DNA of 48,477 nucleotides, taken from positions 1 to 48,477 of the forward strand of contig NZ_JRJG01000116.1 of assembly GCF_000759435.1 (NCBI RefSeq). Direction: 5' to 3'. Position numbers and translations under genes: made by a program. The stretch is from Hoeflea sp. BAL378 (lineage in GTDB: Bacteria; Pseudomonadota; Alphaproteobacteria; Rhizobiales; Rhizobiaceae). The notes beneath the pieces were generated by a model. It was not told the DNA's origin and made no database searches. It was given only the letters and a program-made list of their open reading frames with translations. This document shows, in pieces, positions 8,465 to 16,627 of this stretch; within the stretch, counting starts at the first letter, position 1; the number at the start of each line of letters is the position of its first letter.

Positions 8465-9805
8465 ATGCCTGCCTGCCGCCTGTCCACGATCCAGCCGCCG
8501 CCCGCACCTGTCGGAGCCAGGCTTCGCGCCGGCCTGCTGCTGCTCGCGGTGGGGCTGGCAGGCTGCGCAAGCCCGCCCGAAGGCGTGCTGACGCCCGTCG
8601 CCCAGTCGGCGCCCGGCGCGACCGAGGTCTCGATCCTGGTCGCCACCACCCGCGCCCCGTCGGGCAATCCGGGCCTGCTTTACTCGGGCGAGCGCGGCGA
8701 TGCGGTCGATTTCAACGAACTGGTGGTGTCGATCCCGCCCGAAGCCAGCCGCAAGGTCGGCGAGGTGCAATGGCCGCGGAAATTGCCCGCAGACCCCTCG
8801 CGCGAATTCGCCACGCTCTCGGCCAGCCGCTTCACCACGGTCGACCAGGTCGACGCTTGGTATGAGCGCAACCAATCGCCCACCGGGCGGCTGCTGATCT
8901 TCGTGCACGGCTTCAACACCCGCTATGAAAGCGCCGTCTACCGCTTCGCCCAGATCGCCCATGATTCGGGGACCGACGCCACGCCGGTGATGTTCACCTG
9001 GCCGTCGCGCGGCTCCGTGTTCGATTACGGCTACGACAAGGAAAGCACCAACTATTCCCGCTCGGCGCTGGAGGCGCTGCTGAAGGGGGCCACCGAATCG
9101 CCGGAAATCAGGGAGGTCACCATCCTGGCCCATTCGATGGGCACGTGGCTCACCATGGAATCGCTCAGGCAGATGGCGATCCGCCATGACGGCGTGCCGT
9201 CCAAGATCAGCAATGTCATCCTCGCCTCGCCCGATCTCGACGTGGACGTGTTCCGCCAGCAACTGGCCGACATGGGGCCGAAACGGCCGAACTTCACCGT
9301 GTTCGTCTCCAAGGACGACCGCGCGCTGACCCTGTCGCGGCGGATCTCCGGCAATGTCGACCGGCTCGGCCAGGTCGACATCACCAATCCCCTCTATCGC
9401 GACGAGTTCGAAGCCGGAGGGATCACGGTTCTCGATCTCTCCGCGCTGCAGGTGGGCGACCGCCTCAACCATTCCAAATTCGCCGACAGCCCCGAGGTGG
9501 TCAAGCTGCTGGGGCAGCGGCTGATCGACGGCCAGGCCGTGACCGACCAGGATCTGGGGCTCGGCGCGGAGCTGGGCGCGACCGCCCTGAGCGTGTCAAA
9601 CACCGTGGGCTCCGCCGCGGGCATGGCGATCTCCGCCCCCATCGCCATCCTCGACCCCAAGGCGCGCGACACCTTCGACGCGCAGGCGCGGCGGCTGGGC
9701 CAAGGCCTCGGCGACAGCATCGACGGCGTCGCCACCGGACTGACCCTGGGACTGGCGGGAGCGCCTCCGGCGCGGCGCTGCGATCGCGAACGGACCGAGT
9801 GCTGA
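8465..9805 (+). CDS. Lipoprotein alpha/beta hydrolase, DUF900 family
   Basis: The 446 residues begin with a lipoprotein signal peptide whose lipobox is LAGC (Cys34), so the mature protein is membrane-anchored in the periplasm or outer membrane. An alpha/beta-hydrolase core follows, with the oxyanion-side motif IFVHGFNT and the nucleophile elbow AHSMG (Ser224). A conserved N-terminal block, EVSILVATTRAPSG, is typical of DUF900 proteins. The C-terminal 110 residues lie beyond the hydrolase fold and look like a helical hydrophobic tail. The substrate is unknown; an esterase or lipase is plausible. ATG 8465 is set by the signal peptide. Confidence 0.85.
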   Translation: MPACRLSTIQPPPAPVGARLRAGLLLLAVGLAGCASPPEGVLTPVAQSAPGATEVSILVATTRAPSGNPGLLYSGERGDAVDFNELVVSIPPEASRKVGEVQWPRKLPADPSREFATLSASRFTTVDQVDAWYERNQSPTGRLLIFVHGFNTRYESAVYRFAQIAHDSGTDATPVMFTWPSRGSVFDYGYDKESTNYSRSALEALLKGATESPEIREVTILAHSMGTWLTMESLRQMAIRHDGVPSKISNVILASPDLDVDVFRQQLADMGPKRPNFTVFVSKDDRALTLSRRISGNVDRLGQVDITNPLYRDEFEAGGITVLDLSALQVGDRLNHSKFADSPEVVKLLGQRLIDGQAVTDQDLGLGAELGATALSVSNTVGSAAGMAISAPIAILDPKARDTFDAQARRLGQGLGDSIDGVATGLTLGLAGAPPARRCDRERTEC

Positions 9806-9917
9806 GCTGGATCCGGGTTATTGAGCGTGGCAGTGATCGTGCCGCCGCGCCAGCTTGAGCCCCGGCGCCGTTGCGGATAGCATGGCCCTCCAACCGGCAT
9901 TCTCACGGGAGGCAGCC

Positions 9918-10439
9918 TTGACGGAACAGCGCCAGGTCCAGTCCGTGCTGTGGCTCGACACGCCGATCGGCCCGATGCGGGCGGTCGCCGACGAAACGCA
10001 TCTGCTCGGACTGGAATTTCATGATCGGCGCCCGGAGCCCGAGCCGTTCGCGTCATCGGGTTTGAGCGCGCCGCTGGTCCGGATCGAGGCCGAGCTGAAA
10101 GCCTATTTTGCCGGCACCGGCGCCGAGTTCCATACGCCCCTGAAGATCGAGGGCAACGACCTCGAGCGCAAGGTCTGGGCGAGGCTCCTCGACGTGCCGC
10201 TCGGCGAGACCTGCTCCTATGGCGACATCGCCCGCGACACCGGCGCGATCGAGTCGATCCGCGTGGTCGCCCGCTACTGCGGCACCAACCGCTTTCCCGT
10301 CGTCATCCCCTGCCACCGCTGCATCGGCTCGGACGGGTCGCTCACGGGCTTCGGCGGCGGGCTGTGGCGCAAGAAATGGCTGTTGCGCCATGAGGGCCGG
10401 ATGCGGCCGGTCGGATTGTTCGCGGAGGAAAGACAGTGA
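9918..10439 (+). CDS. Methylated-DNA--protein-cysteine methyltransferase (MGMT/Ogt-like)
   Basis: This suicide repair enzyme takes the methyl group from O6-methylguanine onto its own cysteine. The PCHR motif (IPCHRCIG) holds the acceptor Cys132, and the recognition-helix region and the Asn/Arg-finger segment (RYCGTNRFP) precede it. TTG 9918 is chosen because GGGAGG lies 5-6 bases upstream and 173 residues fits the family; ATG 9882 is an alternative. Its stop overlaps the next gene by four bases (GTGA), so the PEP-mutase-like enzyme is co-translated with it. The metabolic reason for that pairing is not obvious. Confidence 0.9.
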   Translation: MTEQRQVQSVLWLDTPIGPMRAVADETHLLGLEFHDRRPEPEPFASSGLSAPLVRIEAELKAYFAGTGAEFHTPLKIEGNDLERKVWARLLDVPLGETCSYGDIARDTGAIESIRVVARYCGTNRFPVVIPCHRCIGSDGSLTGFGGGLWRKKWLLRHEGRMRPVGLFAEERQ

Positions 10440-11218
10440 CCCAGAATGAAAAAGCCAGACTGTTCGCAAGCCTGCACCGGAAGGGCGAGCCCGTCATCCT
10501 CTACAATGTCTGGGACGCCGGCAGCGCCGGGGCCGTTGCCGCCGCCGGCGCCAAAGCGCTCGCGACCGGCAGCGCCCCGGTGGCCTTCGCCAACGGCTAT
10601 GCCGATGGCGAGCAAATCCCGATCGAGCGCCTGTTCGAGGTGGCGCGGTCGATCGTGGCGTCGACCAACTTGCCCGTCAGCATCGATTTCGAGGGCGCCT
10701 ATGCGACCGATCCGCAGGAGGGCGCCCGCAATGTGGGTCGGCTGCTCGACACCGGCGCCGTCGGCCTCAATTTCGAGGATCAGGTGGTGGGCGGCGAGGG
10801 CCTGCATCCGGTCCGGGAACAGGTCGCCCGCATCGCCGCGATCCGGGCGATGGCGGCGGAGCGGGGCATCGAGCTGTTCCTCAATGCCCGCACCGACCTG
10901 TTCCTCAAGCAGAAGGACGCCGGCGCCCATCAAGCCTTGATGCCGGAGGCGATCGACCGCGCCCGCGCCTATGCGGAGGCCGGCGCCAGCGGCTTTTTCG
11001 CGCCGGGTCTCGATACGAAGGACCTGATCGGGGCGCTGTGCGACGCCTCGCCGCTGCCGGTCAATATCATCATGCGGCCCGGCGTGCCCGATGCCGCAAC
11101 GCTGGCAAGCCTCGGCGTGAGCCGCATCAGCCACGGCCCCTATCCTTACCGGGCGATGATCGAGCGGCTGACGGAGGCCGCGCGCGAGGCGCTCCGGGCG
11201 GCCTCCGTCGACCGGTAG
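10436..11218 (+). CDS. Isocitrate lyase/PEP mutase superfamily enzyme
   Basis: This 260-residue protein is a TIM barrel of the COG2513 type. Visible features are LYNVWDAGSAG near residue 22 (substrate/phosphate region), the Mg2+-binding segment SIDFEGAYA, GLNFEDQV, and LNARTDLF. The KKCGH loop that holds the catalytic Cys of isocitrate lyase is missing, so it is not an isocitrate lyase. Possible activities include 2-methylisocitrate-type C-C cleavage, oxaloacetate hydrolysis or P-C bond chemistry, none of which can be chosen from sequence. GTG 10436 has a strong GGAGGAA and overlaps the MGMT stop. Confidence 0.85.
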   Translation: MTQNEKARLFASLHRKGEPVILYNVWDAGSAGAVAAAGAKALATGSAPVAFANGYADGEQIPIERLFEVARSIVASTNLPVSIDFEGAYATDPQEGARNVGRLLDTGAVGLNFEDQVVGGEGLHPVREQVARIAAIRAMAAERGIELFLNARTDLFLKQKDAGAHQALMPEAIDRARAYAEAGASGFFAPGLDTKDLIGALCDASPLPVNIIMRPGVPDAATLASLGVSRISHGPYPYRAMIERLTEAAREALRAASVDR

Positions 11219-11224
11219 CAGCGG

Positions 11225-11644
11225 TCAGGCCGAAGCCGCGTCCTGCTCCTCGAAAAGCTGCATCGCCACGTTCATGCCGTTGATCGCCGCCGGCATGCCG
11301 CCATAGACCGACATCTGGAGAATGACCTCGAGCAGTTCCCGCCGGCTCGCGCCCGCCGCCAGGGCATGTTCGAGGTTGACGCGCAGTTGCGGCCCGGTCT
11401 GCCCGCCGAGCGCAGTCAGCGCCGCGACCGTGGCGATCTGCCTCGTCTTCAGGTCGAGCCCCTCGCGGGCGTAAAGCCTGCCATAGGCGAACTCGACCAG
11501 GGTCTCGGCAAATTCCGGAAACTGCGCGTCGTATTTCGCCGCCAGCGCCTGTTCGAGCCCGGGATTGATCTGGGCAACGATGGCGCGTCCGCGCTCGAGC
11601 GCGGTGCCGGGTGCAGTCTCGGATAGGGCGGTTTGCGTGTTCAT
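11225..11644 (-). CDS. Carboxymuconolactone decarboxylase (CMD) family protein
   Basis: This 139-residue all-helical protein belongs to the CMD/AhpD-like superfamily. The signature region is LKTRQIATVAALTALGGQTGPQL followed by HALAAGASRRELLEVILQM. There is no CxxC pair, so it is not an AhpD-type peroxidase reductant. It looks closer to PcaC and YraC-type proteins, and its reaction is unknown. It is translationally coupled to the MerR regulator upstream (4-base ATGA overlap), so it is very probably the regulator's own target, perhaps in response to reactive aldehydes or other electrophiles. Confidence 0.85.
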   Translation of the reverse strand: MNTQTALSETAPGTALERGRAIVAQINPGLEQALAAKYDAQFPEFAETLVEFAYGRLYAREGLDLKTRQIATVAALTALGGQTGPQLRVNLEHALAAGASRRELLEVILQMSVYGGMPAAINGMNVAMQLFEEQDAASA

Positions 11645-12027
11645 TTCACAGTCCTTTTCCTGTCGGCACGCTCATGGGCGGCTTCGATCTCGTGATAATT
11701 GGCGATCTTGTGCTCGAGCAGCGCCGCGCAGGCCTGCAGCTCTGCCATGCGCGCGAGAACCGTCGCATGCTGCTTTTCCAGCATCACCCGGCGGTTGGCG
11801 GCGGTGGCGTTGCCCCTGGCCCGCATCAGCGCATAGCGCTTCATGTCCTCGAGGCTCATGCCGGTGGCCTTGAGCGCCTTGAGAAAATCGATCCAGCGCA
11901 CGGCGTCGGGATCGTAGAGCCGTTGTCCGCCCGCCCGATAGGGCGGATCGATCAGCCCGATCTTTTCGTAGTAGCGCAGCGTGTCTATGCTGAGCCCGGT
12001 CAGCTCGGAAAGCCTGCCGATCTTCAT
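11641..12027 (-). CDS. MerR-family transcriptional regulator
   Basis: This 128-residue protein has an N-terminal MerR winged helix (MKIGRLSELTGLSIDTLRYYEKIGLI), the RLYDPDAVRWIDFLKALKATGMSLEDM wing/hinge region, and a long dimerisation helix to about residue 115. It has one Cys in that helix (near residue 99) and none of the metal-binding cysteines of MerR, CueR or ZntR. It is therefore more likely an AdhR/NmlR-like sensor of electrophiles. The CMD gene follows with a 4-base overlap. A similar pairing, adhR with a CMD gene, is known in Bacillus. Confidence 0.88.
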   Translation of the reverse strand: MKIGRLSELTGLSIDTLRYYEKIGLIDPPYRAGGQRLYDPDAVRWIDFLKALKATGMSLEDMKRYALMRARGNATAANRRVMLEKQHATVLARMAELQACAALLEHKIANYHEIEAAHERADRKRTVK

Positions 12028-12155
12028 GCGCGGACGCCTGCCCGCATCGCCGTCGCGTCCGTGTTCATTGCCATCACCTGTTCTCCAATTGCCAGTCTGC
12101 GCAAAGCCTACGGGCTGGAGTACGGTTCAGGTCAAGCGGCTTTCGGCATCTTTTT

Positions 12156-13052
12156 TCAGGGAACCAGAAGGGTGCCCGCGCCATGCGCGGTGAACAGTTC
12201 CAGCAGCACCGCATGCGGCGTCTTGCCGTTGAGGATGACCACGCCCTTCACGCCGCGCTCGATCGCCTCGATGCAGGTCTCTACCTTGGGGATCATGCCG
12301 CCCGAGATCGTTCCGTCGGCGATCAGCGCGCGGGCTTCGCTCACTGTCAGCTCGTCGATCAGCTTCTTGTCCTTGTCGAGCACGCCCGGCACGTCGGTGA
12401 GGAACAGAAGCCGGGAGGCTTCCACCGCGCCGGCGATGGCGCCGGCGAAGGTGTCGGCATTGATGTTGTAGGTGTGGCCGTCGCGGCCGGGCGCGACCGG
12501 GGCCAGCACCGGGATCATCTCCGACTTGGCGAGAAGGTCGAGCAGCGTCCGGTCCACTTCCACCGGCTCGCCGACGAAGCCCAGATCGAGGATCCGCTCG
12601 ATGTTGGAATCGGGATCGACGAAGCGCTTCTGCGCCTTTTCGGCATAGACCATGTTGCCGTCCTTGCCGCACAGGCCGATGGCCCACTCGCCCTCTGCGT
12701 TGATCAGCGCGACGATTTCCTTGTTGATCGAGCCGGCCAGCACCATTTCGACGATCTCGACGGTCTTCTCGTCGGTCACGCGCAGCCCGCCCTCGAACTT
12801 GGATTCGATGCCCATCTTGGCGAGCATGGCGCCGATCTGCGGTCCGCCGCCATGGACGACGATCGGGTTGACGCCGGACTGCTTCAGGAGCGCGATGTCC
12901 TGGGCGAAGGCCTTGCCGAGCGCGGCGTCGCCCATGGCGTGGCCGCCATATTTGACCACCACGGTCTTGTTCTCGTAGCGCTGCATGTAGGGCAGCGCCT
13001 CGGCAAGCAGGCGGGCCTGGGTTGCGGCTTCGCCGCTGGTGATCTCTGACAT
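12156..13052 (-). CDS. argB: Acetylglutamate kinase ArgB
   Basis: ArgB phosphorylates N-acetyl-L-glutamate, the second and usually arginine-inhibited step of arginine synthesis. The 298-residue amino-acid-kinase fold shows the nucleotide-binding VKYGGHAMG at about 33-41, the substrate loop [10 protein letters not shown], and the C-terminal [14 protein letters not shown] segment. The N-terminal helical extension of about 25 residues is of the type that forms the hexamer in arginine-sensitive enzymes. It is transcribed alone on the minus strand. The 209 bases between it and the sigma-factor gene hold both divergent promoters. Confidence 0.97.
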   Translation of the reverse strand: MSEITSGEAATQARLLAEALPYMQRYENKTVVVKYGGHAMGDAALGKAFAQDIALLKQSGVNPIVVHGGGPQIGAMLAKMGIESKFEGGLRVTDEKTVEIVEMVLAGSINKEIVALINAEGEWAIGLCGKDGNMVYAEKAQKRFVDPDSNIERILDLGFVGEPVEVDRTLLDLLAKSEMIPVLAPVAPGRDGHTYNINADTFAGAIAGAVEASRLLFLTDVPGVLDKDKKLIDELTVSEARALIADGTISGGMIPKVETCIEAIERGVKGVVILNGKTPHAVLLELFTAHGAGTLLVP

Positions 13053-13261
13053 TGGCGTGGCATCCCGGTTCGGCGTGAGCGCAAGAACAAAAAGGTCCGG
13101 CGCTGTTTAGCGGCAATCGGTCGCGGCGGCAACAACTCCGGCAGTCAATGCCGCAATCCCGGCCGGATCCACAACCGCGACGGCATTTCTTGCGTAGAGG
13201 GTTTCACCAGGGCCTTAAACTGGTATGGATTGATCGAAATCTCGGAGAAGCCAAGCCCCCC

Positions 13262-13801
13262 ATGAGCAATGATGACCTCTCAGGATTGATCGCGCAGACC
13301 GCGCTGGGCGACCGCAAGGCGTTCTCGGCGCTGTATGCGGAGACGGCCGCGAAACTTTTCGGCGTCACCATGCGTATTCTCAAGGACAGGGCCCAGGCCG
13401 AAGACGCTGTCCAGGAAGTCTATGTCCGCATCTGGCGGCGCGCCGGCAGTTTTCGGGTGGGCCAGGCCTCCGCCATGGCGTGGCTGGTGACGATCGCCCG
13501 CAACCAGGCGATCGACATGATCCGGGCCCGCCAACCGGCAACACTGGACTATGACGAGGCGCCCGATGTGGCCGATCCGGATCCCGATCCGGAGGCCCGG
13601 GCGGCGATGAGCGGCGAGGCGCGGCGGATCGAGGCCTGCCTCGGCGAACTGGAGGCCGACAAGGCCAAGGCGGTGGTCGCCGCCTATGTCGAGGGGTTGA
13701 GTTACCAGGAGCTGGCAGAGGCGAACGCCGTGCCGCTCAACACAATGCGAACCTGGCTGCGGCGCAGCCTGTTGAAACTGAGAGAGTGCCTGAACCGATG
13801 A
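13262..13801 (+). CDS. ECF RNA polymerase sigma factor (SigK/ECF19-like)
   Basis: This 179-residue sigma factor has region 2 (ALYAETAAKLFGVTMRIL, DRAQAEDAVQEVYVRIW, and the -10-recognition stretch AMAWLVTIARNQAIDMIR). An acidic linker follows, then region 4 with a helix-turn-helix (EGLSYQELAEANAVPLNTMRTWLRRSLLKL). ATG 13262 is preceded by GGAGAAG; an upstream open stretch lacks sigma character. Ten bases downstream is an RskA-type anti-sigma gene and then a fasciclin-domain gene. That matches the SigK-RskA-FAS1 arrangement known from mycobacteria and other groups. Confidence 0.92.
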   Translation: MSNDDLSGLIAQTALGDRKAFSALYAETAAKLFGVTMRILKDRAQAEDAVQEVYVRIWRRAGSFRVGQASAMAWLVTIARNQAIDMIRARQPATLDYDEAPDVADPDPDPEARAAMSGEARRIEACLGELEADKAKAVVAAYVEGLSYQELAEANAVPLNTMRTWLRRSLLKLRECLNR

Positions 13802-13811
13802 GCACCAACCG

Positions 13812-14513
13812 ATGACAGAGGGCGAGCGCAGTCCCGACGACACCGCCCTGGCGGGCGAATACGTGCTTGGCGTGCTGCCGCTTGCCGAGCGGCGCGCGGT
13901 CGAGGAGCGCATGCTCCGAGACCCGGACTTCGCCGCCCTGGTGGTGTCCTGGCAGGCGCATCTTTCAAGCCTCGACGACGCCTATCAGCCCCAGTCCCCG
14001 CCCCAGGGCGTCAAGGCCCGGATCGACGCGCGCCTGTTCGCCGAGGCGGCGCCGGCTGCAGGCGGCCTGTGGGGATCGCTCGTCTTCTGGCGCGGCCTGG
14101 CCTTCGCCGGCCTCGCAGCGGCGGCGGCGATCGGCATTTTCCGTGACGATCTGCTTGGTTCCGCCGATCCTGGCGCGGCCCCGTCGCTGGTGGCTGAGCT
14201 CGGCGCGCCGGGCAGCTCGGTCGGGCTGGTCGCAGCACTCGATCCCGCCTCCGGCGCCCTGACCATCACGCCGGCCGCGTTCTCGCCCGATGACGGCAAG
14301 TCGCTCGAATTGTGGCTGGTGCCGGGCGAGGGCGCCCCGGTGTCGCTCGGCCTAGTGCCCGACGACGGCGGCCGGCTGGTGCTCGACCGCGGGCTGGCGG
14401 AGCGACTGGACGCCGGCGCGCTGCTGGCCGTCAGCCTCGAGCCCCCGGGCGGCTCGCCCACCGGCGGACCGACCGGCCCCGTGGTGCTGTCGGGCGCGCT
14501 CGGAAAGAAATAA
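13812..14513 (+). CDS. RskA-type membrane anti-sigma factor
   Basis: This 233-residue protein has an N-terminal cytoplasmic anti-sigma domain (ALAGEYVLGVLPLAERRAVEERMLRDPDFAALVVSW is the recognisable zinc-less helical block). One membrane helix lies near residues 90-108 (WRGLAFAGLAAAAAIGIF). A periplasmic RskA C-terminal domain follows, with LELWLVPGEGAPVSLGL. It should hold the ECF sigma factor at the membrane until proteolysis or a redox signal releases it. It starts 10 bases after the sigma stop. No cysteines are visible in the periplasmic domain, so direct thiol sensing there is unlikely. Confidence 0.9.
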   Translation: MTEGERSPDDTALAGEYVLGVLPLAERRAVEERMLRDPDFAALVVSWQAHLSSLDDAYQPQSPPQGVKARIDARLFAEAAPAAGGLWGSLVFWRGLAFAGLAAAAAIGIFRDDLLGSADPGAAPSLVAELGAPGSSVGLVAALDPASGALTITPAAFSPDDGKSLELWLVPGEGAPVSLGLVPDDGGRLVLDRGLAERLDAGALLAVSLEPPGGSPTGGPTGPVVLSGALGKK

Positions 14514-14524
14514 TAAGGTTTTGC

Positions 14525-14551
14525 TGAAACTCTTTTCCGACAGCTCCCGTC
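14525..14551 (+). promoter_or_regulatory. Candidate ECF-type promoter of the fasciclin gene
   Basis: TGAAAC (14525-14530) and CGTC (14548-14551) are separated by 17 bases, which resembles the general ECF layout of a GAAC-like -35 and a CGTC -10. It lies about 90 bases before the fasciclin ATG. No matching copy was found ahead of the sigma gene, so this is tentative. Confidence 0.28.
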
Positions 14552-14562
14552 TTCCTCTTTAA

Positions 14563-14584
14563 CCGCCGCAGATCAATGCGGCGG
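14563..14584. other. Stem-loop in the leader of the fasciclin gene
   Basis: CCGCCGCA (14563-14570) pairs perfectly with TGCGGCGG (14577-14584) around a 6-base loop. There is no T tract after it, so it is either a weak terminator for the sigma/anti-sigma transcript or a 5'-UTR structure of the fasciclin mRNA. Confidence 0.4.
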
Positions 14585-14638
14585 GTGATCAAAGGGCCGG
14601 ATGATCCGTCCCTGTAAGCACACCAAAGAGGTCGTCTC

Positions 14639-15193
14639 ATGAAAAACACTCTTCGCGCCTTCGCCGCCACCGCCGTTCTTCTGTCCGGCGTGAGCCTGGC
14701 CCATGCCGAAAATCCGATGGTCGGCGGCGCCGCCATGTTCGCCGACAAGACCATCGTCGAGAACGCCGTCAATTCGGCCGACCACACCACGCTCGTCGCC
14801 GCCGTCAAGGCCGCCGGCCTGGTCGAGACCCTGTCGGGCGAAGGTCCGTTCACCGTGTTCGCGCCGACCAACGCGGCCTTCGAAGCCCTGCCTGAAGGCA
14901 CCGTCGACACGCTGCTCAAGCCCGAGAACAAGGACCAGCTCACCAAGGTGCTGACCTGCCACGTGGTTGCTGCCGATGCGATGTCCTCGGCGATCATGAA
15001 GATGGTCGACGATGATGGCGGCAAGCACCCGGTCGAAACCGTCGGCGGTTGCATGCTCAACGTCACCTACAAGGGCGACAAGATCATGATCGAAGACGAG
15101 ACCGGCGCCGTGGCCAACGTCACCATCGCCGATGTCGACCAGTCGAACGGCGTCATCCACGTCATCGACAAGGTGCTTCTGCCCAAGTCGTAA
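14639..15193 (+). CDS. Secreted fasciclin (FAS1) domain protein
   Basis: This 184-residue exported protein has a Sec signal peptide ending in AHA (about residue 23) and one FAS1 domain. The domain shows the H1 motif (FTVFAPTNAAFEAL), an LTKVLTCHVV segment, and the closing H2-like VIHVIDKVLLP. FAS1 domains mediate adhesion or ligand binding at the cell surface or in the periplasm. Two cysteines in the mature part (in LTCHV and GGCML) may form a disulfide. It follows the ECF sigma/anti-sigma pair, its likely controllers. AGAGG lies 8 bases upstream of ATG 14639. Confidence 0.9.
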   Translation: MKNTLRAFAATAVLLSGVSLAHAENPMVGGAAMFADKTIVENAVNSADHTTLVAAVKAAGLVETLSGEGPFTVFAPTNAAFEALPEGTVDTLLKPENKDQLTKVLTCHVVAADAMSSAIMKMVDDDGGKHPVETVGGCMLNVTYKGDKIMIEDETGAVANVTIADVDQSNGVIHVIDKVLLPKS

Positions 15194-15261
15194 GCCTCAA
15201 GAAGTCCGGGCGCGGCAGGCCAGGCGTCCACAACCGCCCAGCCGCCGCGTCAACCGGACCA

Positions 15262-15296
15262 CCTCCCGCCCGTTCAGGCCCCTGTCGGGCGGGAGG
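15262..15296 (+). terminator. Strong hairpin after the fasciclin gene
   Basis: CCTCCCGCCCG (15262-15272) pairs perfectly with CGGGCGGGAGG (15286-15296). An inner CAGG/CCTG extends the stem within the loop. It lies 68 bases past the stop. There is no U tract, so it may need Rho or may act as an mRNA 3'-end stabiliser. Confidence 0.5.
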
Positions 15297-15378
15297 CCTG
15301 TCACGGCCATGTGAGAACATGTGCTTGGCCTTTGGGGCGTCGCTGTCCTAGCTTTCAATCAGCACAAGGAGACACGAG

Positions 15379-15885
15379 ATGACCACGACCACCGACTTCA
15401 CCCGTCGCGCTCTGCTGACCGCCGGTGTCGCGGGCCTGGCCCTTTCGGTGTTTGGCCGCTTCACGTCGGCGCGCGCCACAGAAGGCACCTTCGAGATCAC
15501 GCTGAGCGAAGCGGAATGGCGGGCGAAGCTCACCGAGCAGCAGTTCGCCGTGCTCCGCGAGGAAGCCACCGAACGCGCCTTCACCAGCCCCCTCAACGAG
15601 GAGAAGCGCAAGGGCATGTTCCATTGCGCCGGCTGCGATCTTCCCGCCTATTCGTCCGAGGCGAAATACGACAGCGGCACCGGTTGGCCGAGCTTCTGGA
15701 AGGCCGAGGACGGCGCCATCGGCACCAAGGAGGACCGCTCGCTGTTCTCCCTGCGCACCGAGGTCCACTGCAGCCGCTGCGGCGGCCATTTCGGCCATAT
15801 CTTCGATGACGGCCCGGCGCCCACCGGCAAGCGCCACTGCCTGAACGGCGTGGCCCTGGCCTTCAAGCCGGCGCAGAACGCCTGA
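15379..15885 (+). CDS. msrB: Exported peptide-methionine (R)-S-oxide reductase MsrB
   Basis: MsrB reduces methionine-R-sulfoxide in proteins. The 168 residues begin with a twin-arginine signal (FTRRALLTAG..., residues 7-16, with a hydrophobic stretch to about 25), so this copy is periplasmic. Zn2+ is bound by Cys83/Cys86 and Cys131/Cys134. The catalytic Cys154 lies in RHCLNG, where RYCIN is more common. GWPSFW and HCSRCGGHFGHIFDDGP are typical. A periplasmic MsrB must be recharged by an exported thiol pathway that is not in the window. AAGGAGA precedes the ATG. It ends at a clear terminator. Confidence 0.95.
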   Translation: MTTTTDFTRRALLTAGVAGLALSVFGRFTSARATEGTFEITLSEAEWRAKLTEQQFAVLREEATERAFTSPLNEEKRKGMFHCAGCDLPAYSSEAKYDSGTGWPSFWKAEDGAIGTKEDRSLFSLRTEVHCSRCGGHFGHIFDDGPAPTGKRHCLNGVALAFKPAQNA

Positions 15886-15891
15886 TCTACC

Positions 15892-15923
15892 GGCCTGGCC
15901 GTCACCGACGGCCGGGCCTTTTT
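15892..15923 (+). terminator. Intrinsic terminator after msrB
   Basis: A 12-bp stem (15892-15903 with 15907-15918, one G-T pair) with a 3-base loop is followed by TTTTT at 15919-15923 and a second T run. It stops msrB transcripts just before the convergent engB stop (15928). Confidence 0.88.
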
Positions 15924-15927
15924 GATT

Positions 15928-16605
15928 TTACTGGGTGATGGCCAGCGCGATCGCCAGCCTGAGGTCGGCGATGCCGGTGTTCTTTTCCGACGACGTGGCG
16001 ATGATTTCCGGATAGGCGGCGGGCCGGCGCTTGAGCACGGCGACCGTCTCGCTCATCAGCCGCGGCACGCCGGCTTCCTTGATCTTGTCGGTCTTGGTCA
16101 GGATCACCTGGTAGGACATCGCCGCCTTGTCCAGAAGATCCATCACCCCTTCATCGTTCTTCTTCACGCCGTGGCGGCTGTCGATCAGCAGATAGACCCG
16201 CTTGAGCGTCGAGCGGCCGCGCAGATAGTCGAACACCAGCTTGGTCCACAGGTCGACCTGATCCTTGGGCGCCTTGGCGTAGCCGTAGCCCGGCATGTCG
16301 ACCAGCGCCATCGGCGGCAGGTCGTCCTCCGCGCCCGAATAGCCTTCCGGGACGAAGTAGTTGAGCTCCTGGGTGCGGCCCGGCGTGTTCGACGTCCGCG
16401 CCAGCCCGTGCATGCCGACCAGCGCATTGATCAGCGACGACTTGCCGACATTGGACCGGCCGGCGAAGGCGATCTCCGGCGGGCCTTCCGGCGGCAGGAA
16501 CTTGAGCGCCGGCACGCCGCGGATGAACACCCAGGGCTTGGTAAACAGCGTCGCCGACAGCGCCTTGGCGGCCTGGACGGCCGGATCGGCGGACAGTTGG
16601 GTCAT
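15928..16605 (-). CDS. engB: Ribosome biogenesis GTPase EngB (YihA/YsxC)
   Basis: This small essential GTPase acts in assembly of the 50S subunit. The 225 residues hold the G1 loop GRSNVGKSS (49-57), G2 NTPGRTQ, G3 DMPGYGYA, G4 TKTDK and a G5-like ATSSEKN. The length is normal for alphaproteobacteria. It lies 22 bases downstream of yidC on the same strand, which is the usual rpmH-rnpA-yidC-engB order. In many rhizobia argB follows directly; here the sigma/fasciclin/msrB block separates them. Confidence 0.96.
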   Translation of the reverse strand: MTQLSADPAVQAAKALSATLFTKPWVFIRGVPALKFLPPEGPPEIAFAGRSNVGKSSLINALVGMHGLARTSNTPGRTQELNYFVPEGYSGAEDDLPPMALVDMPGYGYAKAPKDQVDLWTKLVFDYLRGRSTLKRVYLLIDSRHGVKKNDEGVMDLLDKAAMSYQVILTKTDKIKEAGVPRLMSETVAVLKRRPAAYPEIIATSSEKNTGIADLRLAIALAITQ

Positions 16606-16627
16606 GGCTCCCGCCTTTCGCGCGCCA

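Noticed and set aside
7418..9805. One open frame spanning the EamA gene and the lipoprotein hydrolase
   Set aside because: Only the part from 8465 has a signal peptide and hydrolase motifs. Before that it is an out-of-frame reading of the EamA gene.
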